DNA of 9,864 bases from an uncultured Lachnospiraceae bacterium (GCA_949957035.1 CATLIP010000081.1:1-9864); one strand, 5' to 3'; positions 1-6,972 are shown, numbered from the stretch's first letter. The notes: a model not told the origin generated them from the sequence alone. Translations and numbers: made by a program.

Positions 1-534
1 GTGATGAAGCGGCAGCCTTGTCCGGCGGATGATGTGGTCTATGTCCCGTCTGTGGAAGCTTTGGAGAAGCTGTCAGTGGCAGAGGAGCTAAAAAAACGTG
101 CATACGGCGGGCTTCCGATTCAGGTCGGGTATTGCAATGGGAACAACCGAAAACTTAATGCCGTGGAGTATCATCGCTCATCGGAGGTAGATATTGCAGA
201 GAGCGACTTAATTCTCTTGCTTGGAAAGCAGCAGGATATTGAAGCAGACCATACATACGATACGTCTAGGATTGAAGCATTCCATGTGCCTGCGGGGACG
301 GTTGTGGAATTATATGCGACGACGCTTCACTATGCGCCTTGCAGTGCGAAAGAGAGTGGATTCCGCTGTGTAATCGTATTGCCAAAGGATACGAACCTGG
401 AGCTTGACTTTACGTCCGCAGCCGAGGGCGAAGATAAGCTGATTACAGCAAAGAATAAATGGCTGATTGCACATGAGGATGCAAAGATTAACGGAGCATT
501 CTGTGGATTAAAAGGAGAGAACATTACGTTGTAA
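1..534 (+). CDS. DUF4867 family protein, cupin-like, 5'-truncated by window edge
   Basis: I recognise this as the DUF4867 family from the stretches DDVVYVPSVE, AYGGLPIQVGYCNGNN and TLHYAPC. The function of the family is not established. The reading frame is open from the first base, and family members are, as I recall, some 200-220 residues, so about 25-40 N-terminal residues are probably outside the window. The in-frame GTG-ATG at 1-6 is then internal. Counting from base 1, residues 56-62 read E-x-H-x3-E and His110 sits in LHYAP. That layout resembles the two metal-binding motifs of cupins and so suggests a metal-dependent sugar isomerase, epimerase or lyase; this is inference. No signal peptide is visible, so it is presumably cytoplasmic. 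It lies 73 nt before the FucI-like isomerase on the same strand with no terminator between, hence the same operon and probably the same pathway. Confidence 0.82.
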   Translation: MMKRQPCPADDVVYVPSVEALEKLSVAEELKKRAYGGLPIQVGYCNGNNRKLNAVEYHRSSEVDIAESDLILLLGKQQDIEADHTYDTSRIEAFHVPAGTVVELYATTLHYAPCSAKESGFRCVIVLPKDTNLELDFTSAAEGEDKLITAKNKWLIAHEDAKINGAFCGLKGENITL

Positions 535-607
535 TAATGCGATTGAAAATACCATTAATATGGCGGAATGGGTATAAAGTAATAAGAAAAATAGGAGGAT
601 TAGAACA

Positions 608-2098
608 ATGAACAACATGCCAGAATTAAAGATTGGTGTAGTAGCGGTAAGCCGTGACTGTTTTCCAGAGAGCCTGTCCGTGACGAGAAGGGCAAACTTA
701 ATGAAAGCATATACTGAGAAATATGGTGAGGAAGGAATCTATGAATGTCCGATCTGCATCGTGGAGAGTGAAATTCATATGGTACAGGCCTTAGAGGATA
801 TCAAGGCGGCAGGATGCAATGCGCTGGTGGTATACCTTGGAAACTTTGGTCCGGAGATTTCCGAGACACTTCTTGCGAAGCATTTTGAAGGTCCAAAGAT
901 GTTTATCGCAGCAGCAGAGGAGCGGGGCGACAATCTGGTACAGGGGCGCGGCGACGCATACTGCGGTATGCTTAACGCAAGTTATAATCTCAAGCTTCGC
1001 AATGTAAAGGCATATATTCCAGAATACCCGGTGGGAGACGCGCAGGAATGTGCGGATATGATTCACGAATTTGCCCCCATTGCAAGAGCAATTGTAGGGC
1101 TTAGCGAATTAAAGATCATCAGTTTCGGCCCAAGACCGCTGAACTTCCTTGCATGCAACGCGCCGATTAAGCAGCTCTATAATCTGGGCGTTGAGATTGA
1201 GGAGAACTCAGAGCTTGACCTGTTCGAGGCATTTAACAAACACGCCGGGGACGAGCGGATTCCTGCAATCGTGAAAGAGATGGAAGCAGAGCTTGGCGCA
1301 GGCAACAAGAAGCCAGAGATTCTTGAGAAACTTGCCCAGTACGAACTGACATTGAAGGATTGGATTGAGGCACACAAAGGATACCGCAAATACGTTGCAC
1401 TTGCAGGGAAATGCTGGCCGGCATTCCAGACACAGTTTGGATTCGTGCCTTGCTATGTCAATAGCCGGCTGACTGCACAGGGAATTCCGGTATCCTGTGA
1501 AGTGGACATTTACGGTGCGCTTAGCGAGTTTATCGGAACAGTGGTAAGCAACGATGTGGTAACGCTCCTTGATATCAACAATTCTGTGCCTAAGGATATG
1601 TATGAAGAAGACATTCAAGGCAAATATGACTATACACAGCAGGATACGTTCATGGGCTTCCACTGCGGCAATACGGCGTCTAAAAAGCTGTCCTTCTGCG
1701 AGATGAAGTACCAGATGATCATGGCAAGGGCTTTGCCTGAGGAAGTGACTCAAGGGACACTGGAAGGGGATATCGTACCCGGGGACATCACGTTCTACCG
1801 CTTGCAGAGTACGGCGGACAATCGGCTGCGTGCATACATTGCGCACGGTGAGGTTCTTCCGGTAGCAACACGTTCCTTTGGAGGCATTGGGGTATTCGCG
1901 ATTCCGGAGATGGGCAGGTTCTACCGCCATGTGCTGATTGAAGGAGGCTATCCACACCATGGTGCAGTTGCATTTGGACATCACGGAAAGGCATTGTTTG
2001 AAGTATTCAAATACATCGGGGTGCCTGTGGAGGAGATTGGGTATAACCAGCCTGCAGGCGTGAGATATCCGACAGAGAATCCGTGGAGAGCTTGTTAG
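608..2098 (+). CDS. L-fucose/L-arabinose isomerase family protein
   Basis: This 496-residue protein belongs to the metal-dependent L-fucose/L-arabinose isomerase superfamily, which interconverts aldoses and ketoses in the cytoplasm. It is shorter than E. coli FucI (591 residues). The N-terminal part is the Rossmann-like substrate-domain region, with SVTRRANLMKAY and a YLGNFGPE segment near residues 76-83. The C-terminal half carries the likely metal and catalytic residues: Glu298 in CEVDIYG, Asp322 in LLDINN, His352 in FHCGN, and the His450/451/458 cluster in PHHGAVAFGHHG. I assign these roles by position in the family, not by alignment. The start at 608 is set by AGGAGG at 593-598, 9 nt upstream; an in-frame ATG at 617 is less well placed. 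It is followed after 9 nt by xylB. The substrate is unknown. D-arabinose (to D-ribulose), D-xylose (to D-xylulose) or a less common sugar would all fit, so I give no gene symbol. Confidence 0.88.
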   Translation: MNNMPELKIGVVAVSRDCFPESLSVTRRANLMKAYTEKYGEEGIYECPICIVESEIHMVQALEDIKAAGCNALVVYLGNFGPEISETLLAKHFEGPKMFIAAAEERGDNLVQGRGDAYCGMLNASYNLKLRNVKAYIPEYPVGDAQECADMIHEFAPIARAIVGLSELKIISFGPRPLNFLACNAPIKQLYNLGVEIEENSELDLFEAFNKHAGDERIPAIVKEMEAELGAGNKKPEILEKLAQYELTLKDWIEAHKGYRKYVALAGKCWPAFQTQFGFVPCYVNSRLTAQGIPVSCEVDIYGALSEFIGTVVSNDVVTLLDINNSVPKDMYEEDIQGKYDYTQQDTFMGFHCGNTASKKLSFCEMKYQMIMARALPEEVTQGTLEGDIVPGDITFYRLQSTADNRLRAYIAHGEVLPVATRSFGGIGVFAIPEMGRFYRHVLIEGGYPHHGAVAFGHHGKALFEVFKYIGVPVEEIGYNQPAGVRYPTENPWRAC

Positions 2099-2107
2099 GA
2101 GGAAAAA

Positions 2108-3565
2108 ATGTTATATATAGGAGTAGATTTGGGAACATCCGCAGTAAAGCTGTTATTGATGGATGGCGATGGAAAGATTCACAAGATTGTATCAAAAGAG
2201 TATCCGTTATATTTCCCGCATCCAGGATGGTCTGAACAGAAGCCGGAGGACTGGTTTTCACAATCTATGGTGGGAATCAGGGAGTTAGTCGGCGAATGCA
2301 ATAAAAGCGAGGTTGCAGGAATCAGCTTTGGCGGACAGATGCATGGTCTGGTGGCTTTGGACAAAGAGGACAAAGTTATCCGCCCGGCAATCCTCTGGAA
2401 CGACGGACGGACCGGGGAAGAAACAGACTATCTGAATCATGAGATTGGAAAGGATAAATTATCCGAGTATACGGCGAATATTGCATTTGCAGGATTTACC
2501 GCGCCTAAGATTCTCTGGATGAAGAAGCATGAGCCAGAGAATTTTGAGAAGATTAGCAAGATTATGCTGCCCAAGGACTATCTGGCGTACTGTCTGTCCG
2601 GCTCATTTTGCACAGATGTTTCCGACGCATCCGGTATGCTGCTCATGGATGTGAAGAACCGCTGCTGGTCCAAAGAAATGTTGGAAATCTGCGGCATTAC
2701 AAAAGAGCAGCTTCCTAAGTTGTATGAGAGCTATGAAGTGGTCGGGACTTTGAAGCCTGAGATTGCAAAACAGCTAGGTTTATCTGACCAGGTAAAGGTC
2801 ATTGCAGGGGCGGGAGATAATGCGGCTGCTGCAGTCGGAACCGGGACGGTCGGGGACGGTATGTGCAATATTTCCCTTGGGACGTCCGGGACAATCTTTA
2901 TCTCGAGTAAGTCATTTGGCGTTGACCAGAATAATGCGCTGCATTCTTTTGCTCATTCCGACGGGCATTACCACTTGATGGGGTGTATGTTAAGCGCAGC
3001 GTCCTGTAATAAATGGTGGAATGAGGATATCCTGAAGACGAAGGATTTTGCGGCGGAGCAGGCGGATATTACGAAATTAGGAGAAAATCAGGTATTCTAT
3101 CTTCCCTATCTGATGGGAGAGCGTTCTCCCCATAACAATCCAGATGCGAGGGCAATGTTTATCGGGATGTCTATGGATACAACGAGGGAGGACATGACGC
3201 AGGCGGTATTAGAGGGCGTTACGTTTGGCCTTCGGGATTCTTTGGAGGTGGCAAAGAGTCTGGGGATTCAGATTGAACGCACGAAGATCTGCGGAGGCGG
3301 CGCTAAGAGCCCGCTCTGGAAGAAAATTCTCGCCAATATTATGAACCTCAAGGTAGACGTCATCGAGAGCGAAGAAGGACCGGCCCTTGGGGGCGCTATG
3401 CTTGCGGCCGTGGGATGTGGAGAGTATCCGGATGTGGAGACAATTGCGAAGAAGGTTGTGAAGGTCGTGGATACGGTAGAGCCGGAGCCGGAACTGGTGG
3501 CGAAGTATGAGGAGAGATACCAGAAGTTCAGGAAGATTTATCCTGCGGTGAAGGATTTATTTTAA
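2108..3565 (+). CDS. xylB: xylulokinase
   Basis: This FGGY-family kinase of 485 residues, the usual xylulokinase length, transfers phosphate from ATP to D-xylulose, giving D-xylulose 5-phosphate for the pentose phosphate pathway. The N-terminal FGGY domain begins with the phosphate-binding YIGVDLGTSAVK (3-14). It carries the sugar-contact motif GGQMHG (75-80) and LWNDGRT (96-102). The catalytic Asp is Asp237 in AGAGDNAAAAVG. The second domain has NISLGTSGT, the MGERSPH signature, and the adenosine-side ICGGGAKSPLWKKI. All key residues are present. The AGGAGG at 2097-2102 overlaps the TAG stop of the isomerase gene, and the start codon is 9 nt after that stop, so the two genes are almost certainly co-transcribed and translationally coupled. 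The kinase presumably acts on the ketose made by the upstream isomerase. D-ribulose kinase activity is a possible alternative, since the first enzyme is FucI-like rather than XylA-like. Confidence 0.93.
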   Translation: MLYIGVDLGTSAVKLLLMDGDGKIHKIVSKEYPLYFPHPGWSEQKPEDWFSQSMVGIRELVGECNKSEVAGISFGGQMHGLVALDKEDKVIRPAILWNDGRTGEETDYLNHEIGKDKLSEYTANIAFAGFTAPKILWMKKHEPENFEKISKIMLPKDYLAYCLSGSFCTDVSDASGMLLMDVKNRCWSKEMLEICGITKEQLPKLYESYEVVGTLKPEIAKQLGLSDQVKVIAGAGDNAAAAVGTGTVGDGMCNISLGTSGTIFISSKSFGVDQNNALHSFAHSDGHYHLMGCMLSAASCNKWWNEDILKTKDFAAEQADITKLGENQVFYLPYLMGERSPHNNPDARAMFIGMSMDTTREDMTQAVLEGVTFGLRDSLEVAKSLGIQIERTKICGGGAKSPLWKKILANIMNLKVDVIESEEGPALGGAMLAAVGCGEYPDVETIAKKVVKVVDTVEPEPELVAKYEERYQKFRKIYPAVKDLF

Positions 3566-3610
3566 ATTATTGCAATTCATAGAAGAAAAGTATCACTATT
3601 TAATGTGTGT

Positions 3611-3644
3611 AAATTGTCGGGACATGAGAATATTCCGGCAATTT
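3611..3644. terminator. inverted repeat downstream of xylB, possible terminator
   Basis: AAATTGTCGG (3611-3620) pairs with CCGGCAATTT (3635-3644) over 10 bp with one G-U pair and a 14-nt loop. It lies 45 nt after the xylB stop in the convergent gap between xylB and the minus-strand HAD gene. There is no clear T-run after it on either strand, so termination strength is doubtful. It could act with the following hairpin or only protect the 3' end of the mRNA. Confidence 0.4.
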
Positions 3645-3659
3645 ATACATCGTTATCTC

Positions 3660-3679
3660 ATAAAGCCTTTCGGCTTTAT
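3660..3679. terminator. hairpin between converging xylB and HAD genes, probable bidirectional terminator
   Basis: ATAAAGCC (3660-3667) and GGCTTTAT (3672-3679) form a perfect 8-bp stem with a TTTC tetraloop. The placement is 94 nt after xylB and 6 nt past the stop of the HAD gene, which is where a shared terminator is expected. The U-rich part is mostly within the stem arm (CTTTATT); there is no long trailing T-run on either strand, so this is a moderate call. Confidence 0.55.
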
Positions 3680-3685
3680 TCTGAC

Positions 3686-4453
3686 CTATAGCTGTTTCAA
3701 TACATCCTCCACAGAATTTGTGACGTCTGTGGAATGTTCCGAAAGTCCGGCCGCTCCGTCGGACATGGCATAGCTGGTGCCTGCAAATTCCAGCATTTCC
3801 ATATCATTATACTGATCACCGAACGCCATACATTCCTCTGGCAGCACACCAAGATGGGACGCAAGGTTTGCAAGGGCAGTTCCTTTATTTGCATTTGGCG
3901 CAATAAAATCAATCCATATCATACCGGAGGTGACAACCTTAATTTCCGATTCAAACTTTTTTTGAAAATAGGATTCTATCTGGTCTGCACCTGTGAAATC
4001 ACAGACTGCGATTTTCAGGAAGGGTTCTGTAACGTCCTCGAGTCTTTCAACTGTTCGCAGGTCATAGCGTACTACCTCTCGAATGTGGCGGATAAATCTG
4101 TCATCGGTAGAGTCTGTGTAGCAGGCAGTCTCACAGGAAAGCAGACAGTGGCATCCGCCTCGTTCCCGTACAGCCTGAAAGATACGAAGACCCAGCTTAC
4201 GTTCAATCAAGCCTTTGGAGATTATCTGGTTGTGACAGATGCACAGAGAACCGTTTTCTGCAATATAGTGTATTTCGTCTTTGACGGGTGCAAAGAGAAG
4301 ACGAAGGTTGTAATACTGTCTTCCGCTTGCGGCAACGAAATGTATGCCTTTTTCTTTTAGTCTTTTTACGATATCACAGAATCCGTCAGGCAATTCCTGA
4401 GCTCCGTTTTTTAATATTGTACCGTCAAGGTCGCTGGCGATTAATTTTATCAT
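3686..4453 (-). CDS. HAD-superfamily IIB (Cof-type) phosphatase
   Basis: This is a 255-residue cytosolic phosphohydrolase of the Cof/YidA type, which dephosphorylates sugar phosphates or related small metabolites with an aspartyl-phosphate intermediate and Mg2+. Motif I is ASDLDGTIL (6-14; Asp8 nucleophile, Asp10 acid/base). Motif II is Ser43 in AASGRQ, Lys190 lies in NANKGTAL, and motif IV is GDQYNDMEML (212-221). The IIB cap lies between motifs II and III. The start at 4453 is chosen because the mRNA has AAAGGAGA just upstream. The frame is open for 30 more codons to 4543, but that stretch contains the predicted promoter and leader and looks non-coding. The gene converges with xylB and is transcribed divergently from the RpiB gene, so it may share their control. 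The specific substrate is not predictable; a pentose phosphate is possible. Confidence 0.88.
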   Translation of the reverse strand: MIKLIASDLDGTILKNGAQELPDGFCDIVKRLKEKGIHFVAASGRQYYNLRLLFAPVKDEIHYIAENGSLCICHNQIISKGLIERKLGLRIFQAVRERGGCHCLLSCETACYTDSTDDRFIRHIREVVRYDLRTVERLEDVTEPFLKIAVCDFTGADQIESYFQKKFESEIKVVTSGMIWIDFIAPNANKGTALANLASHLGVLPEECMAFGDQYNDMEMLEFAGTSYAMSDGAAGLSEHSTDVTNSVEDVLKQL

Positions 4454-4502
4454 AAGAGTCTCCTTTTCTATTTGTGGAAAGTTAATGAAGATGCCGGTAT
4501 CA

Positions 4503-4519
4503 AAAGGCCGTCTGCCTTT
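4503..4519 (-). other. short hairpin at the predicted 5' end of the HAD mRNA
   Basis: On the minus strand AAAGGC (4519-4514) pairs with GCCTTT (4508-4503) around a 5-nt loop. With the promoter predicted at 4526-4556, transcription should begin near 4519, so this stem would sit at the extreme 5' end of the leader, about 50 nt before the start codon. It may stabilise the mRNA or be a protein-binding site. The stem is short and could be chance. Confidence 0.3.
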
Positions 4520-4525
4520 ACGATT

Positions 4526-4556
4526 GTTATATTTTATCATCAAGGGAGGTTGTCAA
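4526..4556 (-). promoter_or_regulatory. sigma-A-type promoter of the minus-strand HAD gene
   Basis: On the minus strand there is a perfect TTGACA (4556-4551) and a TATAAC (4531-4526) separated by 19 nt, followed by a leader of about 65 nt. The spacer is longer than the optimal 17 nt. A TAAAAT (4536-4541) with a 14-nt spacer is the alternative -10. The -35 element overlaps that of the divergent RpiB promoter. Confidence 0.5.
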
Positions 4557-4578
4557 GCATTCAACTAACTATTATAAT
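4550..4578 (+). promoter_or_regulatory. sigma-A-type promoter of the RpiB gene
   Basis: TTGTCA (4550-4555, one mismatch to consensus), a 17-nt spacer and a perfect TATAAT (4573-4578) sit 36 nt before the start codon, predicting a leader of about 29 nt. The ribosome binding site is AGAGGA at 4601-4606. Confidence 0.75.
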
Positions 4579-4613
4579 ATAAAATAGATATAAATGGAAG
4601 AGAGGATTATGTA

Positions 4614-5057
4614 ATGAAGATTGGAATAGGGAACGACCATGCGGCAGTTGCGATGAAGAAAGAGATAGCAGAGTATCTAAAGGATTTGGGACATGAGGTA
4701 GTTGATTTCGGGACGGGCAGCGACGTAAGCTGTTGTTACGCGGAATATGGTGAGAAGGTTGCAAGAGCGGTCGCTGCGAAAGAGGTAGAGCTTGGCATAC
4801 TGATTTGCGGGACGGGTGTCGGCATCTCGCTTGCGGCTAATAAGGTTAAGGGAATAAGAGCGGCAGTTTGCTCTGAGCCTTGTACGGCAAGACTGTCCAG
4901 GCAGCATAACAATGCCAATATCCTGGCGTTTGGTGCGCGGATTATTGGAATTGAGACAGCGAAGGAGATTGTAAAGGCGTGGCTGGATGCAGAATTTGAA
5001 GGCGGAAGGCATCAGGAGAGAGTGGATATGATTATGGCGATTGAAGCAGGCAGGTAA
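4614..5057 (+). CDS. rpiB: RpiB/LacA/LacB-family sugar-phosphate isomerase
   Basis: The 147-residue product matches the length and layout of ribose-5-phosphate isomerase B, which interconverts ribose 5-phosphate and ribulose 5-phosphate and in some paralogues other aldose/ketose phosphates. Visible motifs are IGNDHA (5-10; Asp8 and His9), the catalytic Cys65 in LICGTGVGIS, CSEPCTARLSRQHNN with the substrate-facing His, NILAFGARIIG, and the C-terminal EGGRHQERVDMI phosphate-binding region. One departure is that the usual S/T-D-Y-P-x-Y stretch reads C-C-Y-A-E-Y (40-45). The Tyr is retained but the Asp and Pro are lost, so the enzyme may be a specialised paralogue rather than the housekeeping one. 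It has its own promoter and its own terminator, so it is monocistronic, but it sits between xylB and regulator genes and fits the same sugar-phosphate pathway. Confidence 0.9.
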   Translation: MKIGIGNDHAAVAMKKEIAEYLKDLGHEVVDFGTGSDVSCCYAEYGEKVARAVAAKEVELGILICGTGVGISLAANKVKGIRAAVCSEPCTARLSRQHNNANILAFGARIIGIETAKEIVKAWLDAEFEGGRHQERVDMIMAIEAGR

Positions 5058-5070
5058 AGCCTGCTTTGTT
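5044..5070 (+). terminator. intrinsic terminator overlapping the rpiB stop codon
   Basis: AAGCAGGC (5044-5051) and GCCTGCTT (5059-5066) form a perfect 8-bp GC-rich stem with a 7-nt loop, followed by TGTTTCTGTTT and a later run of six T. The TAA stop (5055-5057) lies in the loop, so the last codons of rpiB form the left arm of the stem. Confidence 0.75.
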
Positions 5071-5114
5071 TCTGTTTGGATTTCTTTTTTAATATTCTTT
5101 TATAATATGACATG

Positions 5115-5143
5115 TTGAAAATTGCAGTGTAAACCTTTATAAT
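5115..5143 (+). promoter_or_regulatory. sigma-A-type promoter of the HAD-ROK operon
   Basis: TTGAAA (5115-5120), a 17-nt spacer and a perfect TATAAT (5138-5143) lie 34 nt before the start codon of the HAD gene. The ribosome binding site AGGGGAAG is at 5163-5170. A second TATAAT at 5101-5106 has no convincing -35. Confidence 0.72.
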
Positions 5144-5177
5144 AAAAACAGGATAATAGAACAGGGGAAGAGTAAAC

Positions 5178-5822
5178 ATGACAGGAATTATATTTGATTT
5201 GGACGGAACGCTGTGGGATTCTACAGATGAAGTAGCAATTGCCTGGAATCAGGCTATTGAGGAACATTCGAAGATTGAGCATACACTGACGGGAGATGAG
5301 CTGAAACGCGAATTTGGGAAACCGCTTAATGAGATTTTGGATGATTTGTTTCCGGGTCTTAGCAGTTCTGAGAAGGAAGAGCTTGCCGAGTGTCTGTATC
5401 AGACAGAGAATGAGAGGGTGGAGAGAGCGCCATGTATTCTGTATGACAAGATGCCGGAGACAATTCGAAAGCTGAGCGAAGATTATGCGCTGTTTATCGT
5501 CAGCAACTGTCAAAAGGGATACATTGAGGCATTTCTTAAGAACACAGGGTTAGGAGACTATTTTAAGGACTTTACCTGTCCTGGCGATACAGGAAAATTA
5601 AAGGGGGAGAATATCCGGATTATCATGGAGCGCAATGAAATTCATAATGCAGTATATGTAGGCGATACGCAAGGGGATGCGGATGCCTGCCAAAAGGCGG
5701 ATATTCCGATGATATATGCTGCATATGGATTTGGTGATGTGGAAGGGGATTATAAGACAATCCAATCATTTGAGGAGCTGCTTCATATTTATTTTGAAGG
5801 AATGAAAATGATAAAAAAATAG
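5178..5822 (+). CDS. HAD-superfamily IA phosphatase (phosphoglycolate phosphatase-like)
   Basis: The 214-residue product is a soluble HAD subfamily IA hydrolase of the Gph/PGMB type, with an alpha-helical cap after motif I. Motif I is IIFDLDGTLWDS (4-15; Asp7 nucleophile, Asp9). Motif II is Ser109 in FIVSNCQKGY, Lys140/Lys142 are candidates for motif III, and motif IV is VGDTQGDADAC (161-171). The substrate cannot be read from the sequence. Phosphoglycolate, a hexose or pentose phosphate, or beta-phosphoglucomutase-like chemistry are all seen among relatives; the Trp after motif I (GTLWDS) is common in uncharacterised Firmicutes members. The ROK regulator gene starts 13 nt or less after the stop, so the two form an operon. 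That pairing suggests the enzyme controls the level of a phosphosugar sensed by the regulator, which is inference. Confidence 0.87.
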   Translation: MTGIIFDLDGTLWDSTDEVAIAWNQAIEEHSKIEHTLTGDELKREFGKPLNEILDDLFPGLSSSEKEELAECLYQTENERVERAPCILYDKMPETIRKLSEDYALFIVSNCQKGYIEAFLKNTGLGDYFKDFTCPGDTGKLKGENIRIIMERNEIHNAVYVGDTQGDADACQKADIPMIYAAYGFGDVEGDYKTIQSFEELLHIYFEGMKMIKK

Positions 5823-5835
5823 GATGGGAAATAGG

Positions 5836-6972
5836 ATGAGTACGGAAAAGATAAGCGCTAATGAGATTAAGACGAAAAACAGACAGATAATCTATAACTA
5901 CATCAGGGAGCGCGGGTCTGTCTCGAAGCAGGAGATTGTCGTGGATATGCAGCTGAGTCTGCCAACGGTAACTTCCAACCTGGAATTTTTGAAAAAACAT
6001 GGGCTGATAGATACGTCAGGAAAGATTAAGAATACAGGAGGGCGGAATGCAACTGCATTTTCGTATATAAAGAATGCAAGGATGGCGATTGGGGTAGACA
6101 TAACGGCGAATCATATCACTGCTGTAGCAGTGAATCTATCCGGTGATATTATAAGCATGGAGAGACGGCGCAGTGATTTTGACTTGGAAAATGACGCATA
6201 TCTTCGTGAAATCGGAGAAGTCGTGGAATGTGTGAAGAAAGAAGCCGAGATTGAGGATGAGAATCTGCTGGGGGTCGGAATCTCTGTACAGAGTTTAATT
6301 TCCGACGACGGGGAATATATTAAGTACGGTATGGCGTTAAATTTTGCAAAGAAGAGGCGGGATGAGATAGCGGCATATGTGCCTTATCGCAACCGTCTGG
6401 TTCATGATTCTTATGCGGCGGGCTATCGGGAAACCTGGACCAATCGGGAATTTCAGAATGCGTTTTATATCAGCTTAAGCAATAGTGTGGGCGGTTCAGT
6501 GATTATTGACGATGCCATTTATGAGGGAAATACGCATAAGGGAGGAGAGATTGGACATTTGGCGGTGGTGCCGGAGGGGGGAGAGCTCTGCTACTGCGGC
6601 AGGCGCGGCTGTTTCGATACCGTGTGCAAGGCGGGAAAGCTGACGGCCTATACAGACGGCAATCTGGAGGAATTTTTCCGGGTACTTGACGATGGAGACG
6701 AGACGGCGGGAAAGTTATGGGATGAGTATTTGAATCATCTGGCGTGTGCGATTCACAATGTTCGGATGTTGTTTGACGGTATGGTGATTTTGGGCGGATA
6801 TATTGGCGCTTACGCGGGAAAATATATGGATGATATCTGTGAGCGCGTGGATGCGAGGAACCCATTTGGAGACCGGGCAAGAGACTATCTGGTTGAGTGC
6901 CGGTATAAAGTGGAGGCTTCTGCGGCAGGAGCGGCGTTGTTCTACATTGATGAATTTTTGGAGAACATATAG
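5836..6972 (+). CDS. ROK-family transcriptional regulator (NagC/XylR type)
   Basis: This is a 378-residue sugar-responsive DNA-binding protein with an N-terminal winged helix-turn-helix (about 15-60, with SKQEIVVDMQLSLPTVTSNL as the helix-turn-helix) and a C-terminal ROK sugar-binding domain. The ROK domain has the GVDITANHITAVAVN nucleotide-fold strand (86-100), Asp191 in VHDSYAAGYRE, and the zinc motif His241, Cys252, Cys254, Cys259 within EIGHLAVV and CYCGRRGC. The kinase-type END motif reads V-H-D and the residue after GC is Phe rather than the common Leu-Glu, consistent with a regulator rather than a kinase. I prefer the ATG at 5836, which has AGGATGGG 7 nt upstream; an in-frame ATG at 5824 would add four residues and begins one base after the HAD stop. 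It is the only transcription factor in the window, so nearby sugar genes, notably the downstream FGGY kinase, are likely targets. Confidence 0.9.
   Translation: MSTEKISANEIKTKNRQIIYNYIRERGSVSKQEIVVDMQLSLPTVTSNLEFLKKHGLIDTSGKIKNTGGRNATAFSYIKNARMAIGVDITANHITAVAVNLSGDIISMERRRSDFDLENDAYLREIGEVVECVKKEAEIEDENLLGVGISVQSLISDDGEYIKYGMALNFAKKRRDEIAAYVPYRNRLVHDSYAAGYRETWTNREFQNAFYISLSNSVGGSVIIDDAIYEGNTHKGGEIGHLAVVPEGGELCYCGRRGCFDTVCKAGKLTAYTDGNLEEFFRVLDDGDETAGKLWDEYLNHLACAIHNVRMLFDGMVILGGYIGAYAGKYMDDICERVDARNPFGDRARDYLVECRYKVEASAAGAALFYIDEFLENI

Noticed and set aside
1..6. GTG or ATG at the window start as the true DUF4867 start
   Set aside because: The frame is open to the edge and the family has additional N-terminal residues, so these codons are most likely internal.
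543..578. Possible internal promoter between DUF4867 and the isomerase gene (TTGAAA and TATAAA)
   Set aside because: The spacer is 24 nt, too long for a sigma-A promoter, and nothing else suggests a separate transcription start.
1208..1984. 258-codon open frame on the minus strand inside the FucI-like gene
   Set aside because: It is fully antisense to a well-supported isomerase gene, its translation has no recognisable domain, and no ribosome binding site fits; it is a shadow frame.
3570..3773. 67-codon plus-strand open frame just after xylB
   Set aside because: It runs through two hairpins and into the 3' end of the opposing HAD gene, has no ribosome binding site and no recognisable protein features.
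3734..4360. 208-codon open frame on the plus strand opposite the Cof-type HAD gene
   Set aside because: The minus-strand frame has all HAD motifs in order; the plus-strand frame is low-quality, Cys/Phe-rich and without a start signal.
4454..4543. 30-codon N-terminal extension of the minus-strand HAD gene
   Set aside because: The extension would cover the predicted transcription start and leader, and the HAD fold begins directly at the ATG at 4453, which has a good ribosome binding site.
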